DNA of 64,000 nucleotides from Acerihabitans arboris (GCF_010131535.1 NZ_WUBS01000001.1:404856-468855), one strand, 5' to 3'; shown: positions 1 through 9,608, numbered from the stretch's first letter. Made by a program: numbers and translations. The notes: generated by a model from the sequence alone, not told the origin.

Positions 1-1693
1 CAGATAATGCAGGGGATTGCGGCGCGCCCTTGGCGGAGAGCATAGCCTTGGTGGTTTCCGTTTGCGGGACACGGGTTTTCGTTGTCGTGGCAACGCCCGG
101 TATGGCGCCTTCTGCCGGCCGGGCATTCCCCGGCGCGGATGCTTCGCGTAAAGCAGCATGTGCGGATACCGGGATGGCTTTTATGAGCGCCTCCATCGCT
201 TCGGCCACCTCTTTCGTCGCAGCAAGCAATGAGTTGGATTTATTGGTAGGGATGCCCAGTTTGGCGCCCTCTTTCGTCGGGACATTAGCCAGATTCCGCG
301 CGTTAAGATCAAACTCCGCGGGTCGGTTATATATTTTTTGCCCTATCCCGGGCGATACCCGCTCGAAATGGGTAAGCTGCGCCGGCGGCGATGCGCTAAT
401 CAGGCGGCTGATAAGTTGTTTGAGCGCGGGCGTGGGCGTGGCTATCGCCTGATCCAGGCCTGGGCCTGGATCGGTCTGAGTCGCTTTTACGTCGTTACGT
501 AATGTAGTAGCACTCGTCTGGGAATCAGCGACTTTCTTGCCAACAACAGGCCGATGGACAAGAGATCCCCGCCGGTCAGGGTTGTTATCCGATTCCTGGG
601 TATGGATACTACCCGTCGCCGTAGAGGGCAACAAATTAATAACCGGCGCAAATACAGTTTTATTGACCGGCGCATAGGTGAAATGATAAGACCCTGGCGC
701 TGAATTCGCCTTGGGAGGCTCGATTTCAGCCGCGGTGGCTTTTCTATCATGCCGGTCGTTATTCCCTGCGGCAAAGGTTTGCTGTTCCGCATCGCTCGTC
801 AGTCGCGCCGTCAGGGGAGGATTCTTCGCCTGATGTAAATCAGCCAGCAAATTAGGCAGTATTAAAACCATGTCCATATCGCGAAAGGTTTTTTCCAGTG
901 ATGAGGCTTGATAAGTCTGAATCCCCGACCGTATATTCTGGAAACATTGATAGGCGTTTTTCTCGACTAACTGCTCAATGTGGTTTCTATTTACCGCGTC
1001 GTGGCCGCGCCCCGTCTCTTGCACGATATAGTCAACCACAAACGGCTTGATTTTTTCATTGATGAATCGTTCTCCCGCTTTGGCGCCGCCTTCACCCTGA
1101 ATGGTGTTCAACAGTAAGGCAAGCTTTTGCTCCAGGCCCCGGCGGCGCACGCAGACCTCTTTCTGCTCAGGACGGTAGCCGCCGAAAACTGAATTTTCGC
1201 CCAACTTATCTTTTAACATCATATCGGTCAGGTCATGCATAACCTTGTCGAGGCTGGCGCGTTGTTCCGCGGAAGGTTCGAGCTGACCGGCGAGAAAGTG
1301 AGCGTTGGCAATATGCTCCAAATGACGTTGGGCCAGTCTATTGGGCGTATTTTGCAGCATCTGCGCCAGCGTTTCCCGGCGGTTTCCGGCGCAGGCAAAC
1401 AGGGCGTTCATGCTATCCTGCCGATACTGCCGCTTAAAATCGTTAATATTAATCGGTGAAGGGCTTGCCGCCGTCCGATCCGGGCTTTGGCAAAAGTCAA
1501 CAGGCGCATCATCGGCGATAGAATACAGGGCGGGGCAACTCTTTCTGCCGCCGGAGACGATACTTCTATTGCCGGTCGGCACATTACCGACCCGCCGCGG
1601 ATGGCTAGGGTTATTCAGCGCCCGTTCCGCCTGTCGGTTGGATGGCGCTTCCATATCGACAGGAGGGTGAGAAATTAAATTGGTTTTAGGCAT
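1..1693 (-). CDS. sipA: SipA-like type III translocated effector, 3' end beyond the window
   Basis: An uninterrupted minus-strand frame of 564 codons starts at the ATG at 1693 and is still open at position 1, so the C-terminus lies outside. The first ~250 residues resemble Salmonella SipA: a DSMNALFACAG segment matches the SipA ASLDALFKCGK region, and GENSVFGGYRPEQK followed by HIEQLVEKNA matches its chaperone-binding/N-terminal domain. The middle is Ser/Thr/Pro-rich and poorly conserved, as in SipA. SipA enters host cells and stabilises F-actin; the actin-binding part would be C-terminal and mostly unseen. A GGGGGA ribosome site precedes the start. It is the last gene of sicA-sipB-sipC-sipD-sipA, 17 bp after sipD. 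The family call is firm; whether it is full length cannot be judged. Confidence 0.88.
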   Translation of the reverse strand, partial: MPKTNLISHPPVDMEAPSNRQAERALNNPSHPRRVGNVPTGNRSIVSGGRKSCPALYSIADDAPVDFCQSPDRTAASPSPININDFKRQYRQDSMNALFACAGNRRETLAQMLQNTPNRLAQRHLEHIANAHFLAGQLEPSAEQRASLDKVMHDLTDMMLKDKLGENSVFGGYRPEQKEVCVRRRGLEQKLALLLNTIQGEGGAKAGERFINEKIKPFVVDYIVQETGRGHDAVNRNHIEQLVEKNAYQCFQNIRSGIQTYQASSLEKTFRDMDMVLILPNLLADLHQAKNPPLTARLTSDAEQQTFAAGNNDRHDRKATAAEIEPPKANSAPGSYHFTYAPVNKTVFAPVINLLPSTATGSIHTQESDNNPDRRGSLVHRPVVGKKVADSQTSATTLRNDVKATQTDPGPGLDQAIATPTPALKQLISRLISASPPAQLTHFERVSPGIGQKIYNRPAEFDLNARNLANVPTKEGAKLGIPTNKSNSLLAATKEVAEAMEALIKAIPVSAHAALREASAPGNARPAEGAIPGVATTTKTRVPQTETTKAMLSAKGAPQSPALS

Positions 1694-1710
1694 GTGTCCC
1701 CCGTTATAAA

Positions 1711-2781
1711 TCATCTGTCAGATTGAAGACTTTGGAATTGCCTTCTGCGCGCTTCAATCCACTCATTCAATCCTTTTATCTGAACATCTCGTTCGCCGAA
1801 TTTATTAGTGAGCTGGGTCATTAATATTTGCATAGTATTTTGCAAGGTATCACCCTGCGCATTAAATCCGCTCTCCCAGGATTGATATTGAAATGAATTC
1901 ATGGTTTTATCGACACCACTCTTCTCTAAGTCTTTTTTGATCGTCTCCAAAGGAGCCAGATCCACCCTGACGACCCATCCGCCGTTGGCTTCTTGCACAC
2001 ATTGGGGATCCATATCCCATTCCTGCGCCCATTTATCCGCATCCGCTCTGCTGGCGCTGCCCGACGCGGGGAACATAATGCCGGCGTTACCGGAAAATTT
2101 ATCGATAAGCGTTTGCAGTTCTGCCAGGATGGCCTTGTCAAACTGCATGATGTCGTTACCGTTGCTATCCTTTAAAATGGTGAGGTACTGGGTTTTCTTC
2201 CCTTTAAAAGCGTTGAATTCACTTATCAACGAAGTAAAAGCCTTCACGCCGTTTTCATATTCCTGGTAAAAATTTTCATAAGCGGTGATATTTTTTATTC
2301 CTTTTAACCAAAAATCCGCCTCCTCCGTTGATAACGCGCCTAAGGCTCTGGCGCCGTGGATTTCGGCTTCCGCCTCGCGCAGGCGTAGCGTATTTTCCAC
2401 GTGTTCACCCTCAGGCAGGCGTGGTAGCGAAAGAAAGGGCGGTTCCGGCGGCCGATTCGCAATGCTTAACGGCTCGGCATCTGGCCAATTGCGGTAAATT
2501 TCTTGGTAATCACGCAACTTTTCATCGAATAAGGCGACTTTATCCTGCATCAACCCTATATGTGCGCCAATTGAATCCAAAACGTCCAGGGATTTGTTTT
2601 CGGCATTTTCAATTAATGCATAACCTATCGCCGAGTTCCGGCGATTTGCACCAACCGCTGCTGAATCTGATTGATTCCCCGCGGTGTTGATGCTTTCCTT
2701 CTTTTCGTCCAAGAGCGGATCGCTCACTGCGCGACTGTCGACTTGGAATACCGGTGGATAATGGAAAATTACATTAGGCAT
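1711..2781 (-). CDS. sipD: SipD/IpaD needle-tip protein (SctA class)
   Basis: Caps the type III needle and controls insertion of the SipB-SipC translocon on host contact. The 356 residues match the usual length of SipD/IpaD (about 330-345). The N-terminal ~150 residues are predicted helical (self-chaperoning part), a mixed central domain follows, and the C-terminus has the family YQ.W.SGF.AQ...L..T helix (near residue 298), the coiled-coil partner of the central helix. It lies between sipC and sipA, 48 bp after sipC, with a separate ATG at 2781. Family assignment rests on that C-terminal motif and on gene order. Confidence 0.93.
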   Translation of the reverse strand: MPNVIFHYPPVFQVDSRAVSDPLLDEKKESINTAGNQSDSAAVGANRRNSAIGYALIENAENKSLDVLDSIGAHIGLMQDKVALFDEKLRDYQEIYRNWPDAEPLSIANRPPEPPFLSLPRLPEGEHVENTLRLREAEAEIHGARALGALSTEEADFWLKGIKNITAYENFYQEYENGVKAFTSLISEFNAFKGKKTQYLTILKDSNGNDIMQFDKAILAELQTLIDKFSGNAGIMFPASGSASRADADKWAQEWDMDPQCVQEANGGWVVRVDLAPLETIKKDLEKSGVDKTMNSFQYQSWESGFNAQGDTLQNTMQILMTQLTNKFGERDVQIKGLNEWIEARRRQFQSLQSDR

Positions 2782-2829
2782 GGTTGTTACCTCGCGCCGC
2801 GCTGCGATTACAGGCGGCGCATTGTATTT

Positions 2830-3906
2830 TTAAGCGCGGCCGTTGATGTGGTTCAGGTTTGCCGTATGATTCTGTCCCGTATCCTGCATCAATTTCAAAA
2901 CCATCTGCGCTGCGTTTTCAGCGTCGGCGGTCCCTTTAACGCTTCCCTCGGTTAAGGCGGCTAACACCTGCGCTTGGCTTGACGACACGTATTCTTGCGA
3001 CTCAGCCACAGCCACGCCCGCGCGGGTCGCGCCGCTGGCCACACCTGTAACGGGATTATTTAACATCTCCAGCAAATTACCCCGGTCACGTAACTTTGCG
3101 CTGTCGTTCTTTTTGATAGCGATATCCTGCTTGCTGGCCGCGATATCCTTCTTCAAGTTATCTAAAGCACCTTGTTCGAGATGTGCCTGGTTTTGTGACC
3201 TGATATTGTTCTCAGTGGACTGGAGCGGGCTGGTATTGCCTTGGGCGAGCTTTAACTCGGCAATATTACGATCGTTTTTCAACCCCATTAGCTTGGGTTC
3301 ATCATGTTTTGCTATTCCGCCGTCAATTTTAGTGGCCTTGCTGCGCTTGCTGTACGAGCCGCCCGCCGCCGTAAATCCCAAACCGGCCTGGGCAATGCTG
3401 CCGCCAAGCGCGGCCGCGCCTGACGCCCGCTTCATATCGGCGGTGTTTTTTACCGCCGCTTCATTAAGCAATGCCATGGTTTGCGTATTCTTCTGTTCCG
3501 CCCGCTTGCCTTCCAGCTGTGCCTGCATAATTTGCGATAAGAGGAGCATAATTGACGCCGATCTGGATTGTGTTTTGTTCACGTTGGCGACGCCGTCCGC
3601 AACGTCCTTCTTGTCGCTTACGGTGGTTTTTTCACCCGCCGTCATCAGCATGGGATTTACCCCCGTCTTGACGATTTTCTCAAAGTCTTCAAGAGTCGTT
3701 TTAGGTACGGACGGGTCGGGCGCAACGAGTTCAATCTTGTGCGCGTCCAGGGATCCCTCTGCGTCGCGGGATAGTATATTCGCCAGATTCAGCATCTCCG
3801 GCCCAAAGCCAAACGACGGATTTACCTGTTTTTCCGGCGCCTCCTGGGATGTAAGCTCATTAATCCTGTGTTCATTTTGGGTATTGATCGAATTTAAATA
3901 GCTCAT
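2830..3906 (-). CDS. sipC: SipC/IpaC translocon subunit (SctB class)
   Basis: Small hydrophobic translocator that forms the host-membrane pore with SipB; in Salmonella SipC also nucleates and bundles actin. The 358 residues have a single hydrophobic stretch around residues 160-185 (GAAALGGSIAQAGLGFTAAGG), flanked by a helical N-terminal half and a long charged coiled-coil C-terminal half ending NGRA, as in SipC. The start ATG at 3906 lies 16 bp after the sipB stop, in the sicA-sipBCDA transcription unit. SicA is its expected chaperone. Confidence 0.93.
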   Translation of the reverse strand: MSYLNSINTQNEHRINELTSQEAPEKQVNPSFGFGPEMLNLANILSRDAEGSLDAHKIELVAPDPSVPKTTLEDFEKIVKTGVNPMLMTAGEKTTVSDKKDVADGVANVNKTQSRSASIMLLLSQIMQAQLEGKRAEQKNTQTMALLNEAAVKNTADMKRASGAAALGGSIAQAGLGFTAAGGSYSKRSKATKIDGGIAKHDEPKLMGLKNDRNIAELKLAQGNTSPLQSTENNIRSQNQAHLEQGALDNLKKDIAASKQDIAIKKNDSAKLRDRGNLLEMLNNPVTGVASGATRAGVAVAESQEYVSSSQAQVLAALTEGSVKGTADAENAAQMVLKLMQDTGQNHTANLNHINGRA

Positions 3907-3922
3907 GGGAAACTCCTGTTGG

Positions 3923-5695
3923 TTATGCTTGGTTGCTTGATAAACCCTGCCTGTTCTGAATGGACAGGGTCGTCAGGTCGTTTAAGGCCATCCACTGCTG
4001 GTGAATAGTTTTTTCAGCCTCGCTGAATGCTTCAAGAAGTGCCGTCAGTAATTTTCGCAGTTGCTGATGTTCCGCCAGTTGCTGATGGAAGTCGGCCAAC
4101 GTCCCCGCCATTTTATTTTGCAGTATGCCTTGATATACCGTAGCGCCGGACTGTGCTGCCTCCGCGCTTAACATCATTTTGTTGTTAAGCCGGTCGAGCC
4201 TGTTGACGTGGCGCGCCATAGCCAGCCGGTCCGTACTGAAGGAAAGTTTTTCCATCACCCGCTTTACGCTATTATTGATAACGGCGCCGGATTGACCGGC
4301 CACATGCTTAAGCACGTCGGGCACCAGCTTTTTGACGGCGTCGGTTAACATTTTGCCCAATGCCGAGGAAGCGATTTTGCCGCCGGCGGATTTCCCCACC
4401 ACCACTATGGCGACAATCAACGCCGCCGCGACCAGGGCGCCGATAATCGCGCCTACCATACTTGCGATATTGGCATTGATGCCAAGTCCTTCCAGCATTT
4501 TAGTAATGGCCTTGCTAATCATATCGACCAGCGGTTTAATAATGCCCTCCATCAAGGGTCGCAGCGCCTGCTCCATAAAAGATACGCCGGTGACGGCTTT
4601 GCATATCTCGTCACCCATCATCAAGGCCAATCCCACCGCCGCCAGCGCCAGGCTGGCGCCGCCGCTGAAAATTGCGCCGGCCACGCTTATAAGGGTAATA
4701 AGCCCGCCGAGTATTTTGCCCACGCAGCCCATGGTCCGATTGAGTTCCTCGGACTTGCGAACCTGATCGGCGTATTCGTCGGACTTCATTTTCATCTGTT
4801 CCTGCTTGAGCACCTGCATACGCTGATTGAATTTGTTGTCTTCCTTCAGCGATTTGATATTGCTGTCTTGTTGCACTTTGTTCATAGCCAGGATCAGGCC
4901 CATTAAGCGATCAAGCGCGTTGAGCACTGGCTTCGGATCTTCCTTGGCCGCGCCGGGCTGCAGACTTTTGGAATAGATTTCGTCAAGCTTTAGCATGCTT
5001 TTTTCAGCGGCGGCATACGAGGCATCCGCCCGAACCAGCGCGCTCTGCAGCCGGGTCTCGGCCTTATTTAATGCATCCTGCGCCTCGGATAGCGTTTGCA
5101 GCGCCGCCGCAAAGGCATCATCTTCCGGCGGAATCTGGCTTAGCGCCGCTGCCGCCTTGTCAAACGCGAGCCGTTTTTCCACCAGCTCGCTTTGGGCATG
5201 TTCCAACGCCAGCACATCGCCTTCGGCAGCGGCCAACGCGGCCTCGCTCGCTTGAATCGCCTGCTGGTATTCAGCCGCCAGGGCCGCATTGGCTTGATTC
5301 ATTGCCACGCGCCTGGCCGAGGCTAACGTTAGGCGGTCCGCCAGCAGTGCCAGCGAAGAGTTGGCCCATATCTTCTTGACGATATTAAATAACTGGGCTA
5401 ATCCAAACCGGCCGGTAAAGCTATTTTCCTGGGGGGCGGTAAGAAAGGGCGCCAGGGAATCAGCCGCGGCACTCCGTGGCGCGGGTAATTCAGTTCCAGT
5501 CGAGGCATTGGCGCTGAGACTGGACAATAACGCCTGGGTCACCTGTCGTGTGTGATTATTCAGGGACTGGCTTTGCTCCCGTGACATCCCCACAGCATTA
5601 TTAATTTGGACACCGGCGCTTTCGGAGTGTTGATGTTGTAATTCAATGTTATTCGTGGAAAGAGGGGCATTAAGATTATTGGCGATCTCCGTCAT
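3923..5695 (-). CDS. sipB: SipB/IpaB major translocator (SctE class)
   Basis: Large hydrophobic translocator that inserts into the host membrane. It has 590 residues (Salmonella SipB 593). An alanine-rich coiled coil spans about 120-240. Two hydrophobic segments lie at about 325-360 (GGLITLISVAGAIFSGGASL) and 410-435 (SMVGAIIGALVAAALIVAIV), separated by an amphipathic hinge, the layout typical of SipB/IpaB. Its ATG overlaps the sicA stop (ATGA), implying translational coupling with its chaperone. No frameshift or truncation is visible. Confidence 0.95.
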   Translation of the reverse strand: MTEIANNLNAPLSTNNIELQHQHSESAGVQINNAVGMSREQSQSLNNHTRQVTQALLSSLSANASTGTELPAPRSAAADSLAPFLTAPQENSFTGRFGLAQLFNIVKKIWANSSLALLADRLTLASARRVAMNQANAALAAEYQQAIQASEAALAAAEGDVLALEHAQSELVEKRLAFDKAAAALSQIPPEDDAFAAALQTLSEAQDALNKAETRLQSALVRADASYAAAEKSMLKLDEIYSKSLQPGAAKEDPKPVLNALDRLMGLILAMNKVQQDSNIKSLKEDNKFNQRMQVLKQEQMKMKSDEYADQVRKSEELNRTMGCVGKILGGLITLISVAGAIFSGGASLALAAVGLALMMGDEICKAVTGVSFMEQALRPLMEGIIKPLVDMISKAITKMLEGLGINANIASMVGAIIGALVAAALIVAIVVVGKSAGGKIASSALGKMLTDAVKKLVPDVLKHVAGQSGAVINNSVKRVMEKLSFSTDRLAMARHVNRLDRLNNKMMLSAEAAQSGATVYQGILQNKMAGTLADFHQQLAEHQQLRKLLTALLEAFSEAEKTIHQQWMALNDLTTLSIQNRQGLSSNQA

Positions 5696-6198
5696 GTCAT
5701 ATCCTCATTTTGTAGTGTATCTTCACTGGCCGGATCCGATTTCTTAAGATTATTTAAATATACTCCAGCGCGTATTTTCAGCGATTCATCCTGGCTTTGT
5801 TCCATGACGAGTTCGAAACATTGCCTGGCTTTATTAGTCTTTTGCAGTAACAGCTGGCATTGGCCGTTAAAGAATATCGGGCGATAATCATTCTGTGCCA
5901 GGGAAAAGGCTACCGCATAAATATCCGCCGCCTTTTGATACTCTTTTTTTAACTGGTATACCGCGCCAAGCCCTATGTAATACTCCGGATTATAGAAATC
6001 ATAGATACAGAGAAACCGGAAAAATGTAGCCGCTTCATCTAATTGACCTTTATTATAATAATTATACGCATGGGCATATAACCCTTCCATCATATCTTGG
6101 GGTATATCATGTACTTCTTTTAAAGTGATACCACTATTTACCGCATTCCATAGCAGATCTGCAATATGGTCTTCACTGACGTTATCAACAACACTCAT
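5692..6198 (-). CDS. sicA: SicA/IpgC class II chaperone of the translocators
   Basis: A 168-residue TPR protein (Salmonella SicA 165) that keeps SipB and SipC soluble before secretion. In Salmonella it also acts with InvF to switch on effector genes after the translocators have left. Tandem TPR helices are visible from about residue 30 to 150, with repeats around YNYYNKGQLDEAATFFRFL, YIGLGAVYQLKKEYQKAADI and FFNGQCQLLLQKTNKARQCF. It is the first gene of the sic-sip cluster, overlaps sipB by 4 bp and is preceded by a 290 bp gap likely to carry its own promoter. A TTACTCC stretch just upstream (AGGAGTAA on the coding strand) is the ribosome site. Confidence 0.95.
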   Translation of the reverse strand: MSVVDNVSEDHIADLLWNAVNSGITLKEVHDIPQDMMEGLYAHAYNYYNKGQLDEAATFFRFLCIYDFYNPEYYIGLGAVYQLKKEYQKAADIYAVAFSLAQNDYRPIFFNGQCQLLLQKTNKARQCFELVMEQSQDESLKIRAGVYLNNLKKSDPASEDTLQNEDMT

Positions 6199-6491
6199 AT
6201 ATTACTCCTGAATATGTCATCACCGACAATGATGGTGACCTGATTGAAACACTAAGGAGAAGTAAAAACTTTCAATTATCGCTTAATCATTAATGTCATG
6301 TGCCGGAAGGAGAATTGATTGCGCCAGGACCTGATTCGCCCTGCTTAATTTGGTATATTCTGCTCAAATACCACAGACTGCGCTTTCTTCGCAGCCATCG
6401 GTTCTTTTGCCGCGCGCATCTGCTACGCCCGCAGCGCGCCTTACCACGCTAACACAGCCGCCTCCTGTTCCAGCGTGGCACCTACGGCTTG
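6199..6491 (-). promoter_or_regulatory. Gene-free spacer upstream of sicA, probable internal promoter region
   Basis: This 293 bp stretch separates spaS from sicA, the only sizeable break inside the inv-spa-sip array. The half near sicA is AT-rich, and the half near spaS holds GC-rich inverted segments. In Salmonella the equivalent spacer carries the InvF-SicA-dependent sicA promoter, so the same role is inferred. I could not point to a convincing -10/-35 pair or InvF site. No ORF with a ribosome site is seen. Confidence 0.4.
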
Positions 6492-7574
6492 CTACTCTCG
6501 CGGGACGTTTTCATTATCTTCAGTAATTGGGCCAATCGCTTCCCGCCGCCATGCATCTTCAACTTCTTTCAACCACAGCAACACCTGGACGATTTCGTCC
6601 AACGCCTCCGAACCAATAAAAGTATATATTTTATTGGTTTTGTAGATCTTTCTCGCCAACCGTATATCCCTGACCACCGGCACGCCGATTTTTTCCGCGT
6701 AGGCGCGTACTGCCAAGGCCCGCTGATTGCACTCTCTTAACGAAACAAACGGCGCCGGCACTACGTCGGGGTCAAAATAAATGCCTATGGCGATATGAGT
6801 CGGGTTTACCAAAATAAATTGGGAATCCTTAATATTGGCTTTCGTTTGTTCCGAAAGGGTTTCCCGGTGCAATTGACGTCGCCGGAATTTTATCTCCGGA
6901 TTGCCTTCCTGTTCCTTGAACTCGCGTTTGACCTCGTGTTTTTCCATTTTTAATTCTTTGATATGCAGGAAATAATCCGCAAGCGCATCCAATATCGACA
7001 CCAGAATAATGCACAGCAGGCAGGTAATCACCAATGACAGCAGCAGCTCCCGCCAAATATTGACCAGGTTTGCCACGCTGCCGTGCAATTGGGCAAAGAT
7101 CAGCCGCTTATTGTTGTGCCAGAAGATCATCGCCGCCGCGGCGAAACAGCCTAGATGCAGCATGGCTTTGATGCCGTCCTTGATAGTCCTGATGCTAAAG
7201 ATTTTTTTAAACCCTTTGGTTGGGTTTAACGCGCCGAAATTGATTTTCAGCGCCTTGGTGGCAAGCATAAACCCGGTTTGCAATAGCGTGGGCAGCGCCG
7301 ACGCCAGCACGCATGCCAGCAGGATGGGCAATATCATTTTCAGCCCTAACAGCATGATGGCGGTGCTATAGGCCTTTATTTCCATAGCAAAGTTGCCGGC
7401 GATAATATTGCGGTAGGCCTCAAGCAATTGCGCCAATGAACTGACCTTGGTCAGCCAGGCGATACCGCACAGCAGCAGGCAGGCGATAATCAACTCGCGA
7501 CATTTAAACGTTTGCCCTTTTTTCGCAGAGTCTTTCAGCTTTTTTGGCGTCGGTTTTTCCGTCTTGTTTGCCAT
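6492..7574 (-). CDS. spaS: SpaS export-apparatus switch protein (SctU, FlhB/YscU family)
   Basis: Inner-membrane export-gate protein that changes substrate class from needle subunits to translocators after self-cleavage. It has 360 residues. Four hydrophobic segments lie in residues ~28-50, 70-100, 140-152 and 175-200, followed by a charged linker and the cytoplasmic domain. The autocleavage tetrad NPTH is intact at residues 257-260, so switching should work. It is the last gene of the spa export-gate series and its ATG is 2 bp from the spaR stop. Confidence 0.96.
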   Translation of the reverse strand: MANKTEKPTPKKLKDSAKKGQTFKCRELIIACLLLCGIAWLTKVSSLAQLLEAYRNIIAGNFAMEIKAYSTAIMLLGLKMILPILLACVLASALPTLLQTGFMLATKALKINFGALNPTKGFKKIFSIRTIKDGIKAMLHLGCFAAAAMIFWHNNKRLIFAQLHGSVANLVNIWRELLLSLVITCLLCIILVSILDALADYFLHIKELKMEKHEVKREFKEQEGNPEIKFRRRQLHRETLSEQTKANIKDSQFILVNPTHIAIGIYFDPDVVPAPFVSLRECNQRALAVRAYAEKIGVPVVRDIRLARKIYKTNKIYTFIGSEALDEIVQVLLWLKEVEDAWRREAIGPITEDNENVPRE

Positions 7575-7576
7575 AA

Positions 7577-8344
7577 TTAATCAGGTTTCAGCCATATGTC
7601 CAATACACCTGGCCCGGGGGCCAATGATTTAAACGCGTCGGGCAAATACGGGGAGAAATATAAAATCAGCACCATAAACGCGATCATGCTTTTTATTGTC
7701 AATGAAATAGAGAACGCGTTCATTTGCGGCGCAAAGCGCGATAACAGTCCCAAAATCATTTCCGATAATAACAGACAGGCCAGCACCGGGCTTGCCAGTA
7801 TTATTATCTTGCCCATCAGGTGGCCTACAATCCCAAGCACCGGCTTTAGCGCCGGCGTGCAGGTTTGCAGCGGATCGCATAGGAGATAGCTTTGCTGGAA
7901 GGTCTCCAGCAGCAGCAGCATACCGCCACCGGCCAGGAACAGGGCGCCGGCAAACAAATTGAACAGATTCGACAGCTCCGAGGTATCCACGCCGCTCATG
8001 GGATCAAAGGTGCTGCTTACGGTGGCCCCGCGCTGATGATCGATAACGCTGCCGAGGCCGTGCATAATCCAGAATGGCAGGGCGAACAGGATGCCTAAAA
8101 TCAAGCCGATAAATAATTCTTGCGCCAGCACGGCCAAAAAGTTGATCTCATCCGCCGGCAGCCGCTCGAGAGAATAAGGCCACAGGGACGCGCCGATAAA
8201 GATTATCACCGGCATGCGTATATTCATGCTGATGATATTGCTGGTTAAAAAGGGCAGCAATAAGAAAACCGGCGTAATCCTGGCGGAGGTGAGGATCATG
8301 ACGCTGAGCCAATGCTGTAAATCAAGCCATGCGGAGAAATCCAT
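7577..8344 (-). CDS. spaR: SpaR export-gate membrane protein (SctT, FliR family)
   Basis: Component of the inner-membrane export gate, which forms a pseudo-helical pore with SpaP and SpaQ. It has 255 residues (Salmonella SpaR 263) with about six hydrophobic helices across the whole length, starting with a stretch near residues 15-40 (VMILTSARITPVFLLLPFLT) and ending with a membrane helix around 210-235. Family features such as the HGLGSVIDHQRG segment near residue 115 are present. It lies between spaQ (6 bp gap) and spaS (2 bp gap). Confidence 0.95.
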   Translation of the reverse strand: MDFSAWLDLQHWLSVMILTSARITPVFLLLPFLTSNIISMNIRMPVIIFIGASLWPYSLERLPADEINFLAVLAQELFIGLILGILFALPFWIMHGLGSVIDHQRGATVSSTFDPMSGVDTSELSNLFNLFAGALFLAGGGMLLLLETFQQSYLLCDPLQTCTPALKPVLGIVGHLMGKIIILASPVLACLLLSEMILGLLSRFAPQMNAFSISLTIKSMIAFMVLILYFSPYLPDAFKSLAPGPGVLDIWLKPD

Positions 8345-8350
8345 GATGGG

Positions 8351-8608
8351 TTACCGGCTCATGGCCATTCTGATAACTTCCCGGCCAAAACCCAGCAACG
8401 TCTCGCCGTACCAGCCTGACAAAACAAAAAGACATAACGTAACAGACAACAACTTAATACCGAAAGGCAAGGTCTGTTCCTGCAGTTGTAAAACTGTTTG
8501 CAACAGCCCTACCATTAACCCAACCACCGTCGCAACCAGCACAGGTCCCGCGGAAAGAATTAACACCAGATATAAGGCTTTATTGCCGGCAAATACGACG
8601 TCATTCAT
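8351..8608 (-). CDS. spaQ: SpaQ export-gate membrane protein (SctS, FliQ family)
   Basis: An 85-residue export-gate subunit (Salmonella SpaQ 86) with two hydrophobic hairpin helices at about 9-35 and 52-75. The family signature [20 protein letters not shown] is recognisable in the loop between them. It sits between spaP and spaR. The start ATG at 8608 follows the spaP stop by 24 bp. Confidence 0.95.
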   Translation of the reverse strand: MNDVVFAGNKALYLVLILSAGPVLVATVVGLMVGLLQTVLQLQEQTLPFGIKLLSVTLCLFVLSGWYGETLLGFGREVIRMAMSR

Positions 8609-8632
8609 TTTTAAACCCTATTCATACTTAAT

Positions 8633-9289
8633 TCAGGTAGCGAGATCGATATATTGCATAATTAACCCCTTGGAAAGTAATGTCCAGCCATCAAGCACCA
8701 CAAACAATATTAGTTTAATAGGCACTGATATGGTAATCGGACTCATCATCATCATACCTAAGGAGAGCAGGATACTGGAAATCAGTAAGTCCACCACCAC
8801 AAAAGGCAGATAGAGATAAAAGCCGATTTTGAATGCATTTTTTATTTCACTCAACGCGTAGGCGGGCAGCAATGCCAACATCGAGGGCGTTGCTTCCTCT
8901 TCTTCATCCGCACGATCCCTGCTTTGTCGGGACTGGGCTTTTTCAAAAAACTCGGCTAATTCCGGGTCGGCGTATTTTTGCAAATAGGCTTTATAACCGC
9001 TCATGCCGTTTTCAACAAAATCAACCACCGTTTCCACGCTGGTGAACTGGACGTTTTCTTCAGTAAAGGCGTTATAAGCGTCCCGCGCCACCGGCGCCAT
9101 GACAAACATCGCCAATATCAGCGCCACGCCGTTCAAGGTCATGTTCGAGGGAACCTGCTGCAGCCCCAACGCATTCCGAACAATAACAAATACAATGGAA
9201 AATTTGACGTAACAGGTTCCTGAAGCGATTAAAAATGGCAGTAACGATAGGAATGATAGCGTGGCGATCATCCCGATTTCATTAGTCAT
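8633..9289 (-). CDS. spaP: SpaP export-gate membrane protein (SctR, FliP family)
   Basis: Core export-gate protein of 218 residues (Salmonella SpaP 224). It shows the FliP/SctR layout: an N-terminal membrane segment (LSFLLPFLIASGTCYVKFS region), the conserved VRNALGLQQVPSNM motif near residues 36-50, a charged acidic stretch in the middle (residues ~120-135, RADEEEEATP), and two C-terminal membrane helices including LLISSILLSLGMMMMSP. It overlaps the end of spaO by 8 bp, so the two are translationally coupled. Confidence 0.96.
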   Translation of the reverse strand: MTNEIGMIATLSFLSLLPFLIASGTCYVKFSIVFVIVRNALGLQQVPSNMTLNGVALILAMFVMAPVARDAYNAFTEENVQFTSVETVVDFVENGMSGYKAYLQKYADPELAEFFEKAQSRQSRDRADEEEEATPSMLALLPAYALSEIKNAFKIGFYLYLPFVVVDLLISSILLSLGMMMMSPITISVPIKLILFVVLDGWTLLSKGLIMQYIDLAT

Positions 9290-9608
9290 GGGGGCTATCC
9301 GGATTGAGTTCCGTTATTTCGACCCCGAGGCGATCTTCCAATTGCACCAACTCGCCCCGCGCCAGCAAATGGCCGTTGCTTCTCAGCTCGATCCTTTGCT
9401 CGCAGGCAGGATCCAGCTCCAGGACCTTGCCTGCGAATAACGCCTGTACCTCGCCAATCGACAGGAAGCGCCGCTGCAAAATAAACTCCACGTTTAACGG
9501 CAGCGTGGTCAATGCGTCGGGCAAGGCCGCGTTATCAAATGACGGCACATGGCCCTCCGCGGGCGGATGGTATTCTTCATAAATTTCATCATGGCTTTCA
9601 TCAATCAT
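9282..9608 (-). CDS. Predicted short SpaO product from an internal start
   Basis: Inside spaO an AGAGAGGAG ribosome site is followed six bases later by the ATG at 9608, in frame with spaO. It would yield 108 residues beginning MIDESHDEIYEEYH and covering only the last SPOA domain. Short SctQ forms made from internal starts are known for SpaO and YscQ families and assemble with the full-length form in the sorting platform. The ribosome site and start are seen directly; expression is inferred. Confidence 0.7.
   Translation of the reverse strand: MIDESHDEIYEEYHPPAEGHVPSFDNAALPDALTTLPLNVEFILQRRFLSIGEVQALFAGKVLELDPACEQRIELRSNGHLLARGELVQLEDRLGVEITELNPDSPHD

Noticed and set aside
30..452. Plus-strand frame at the left edge
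   Set aside because: Lies opposite sipA, which is open over the whole range and has the family similarity.
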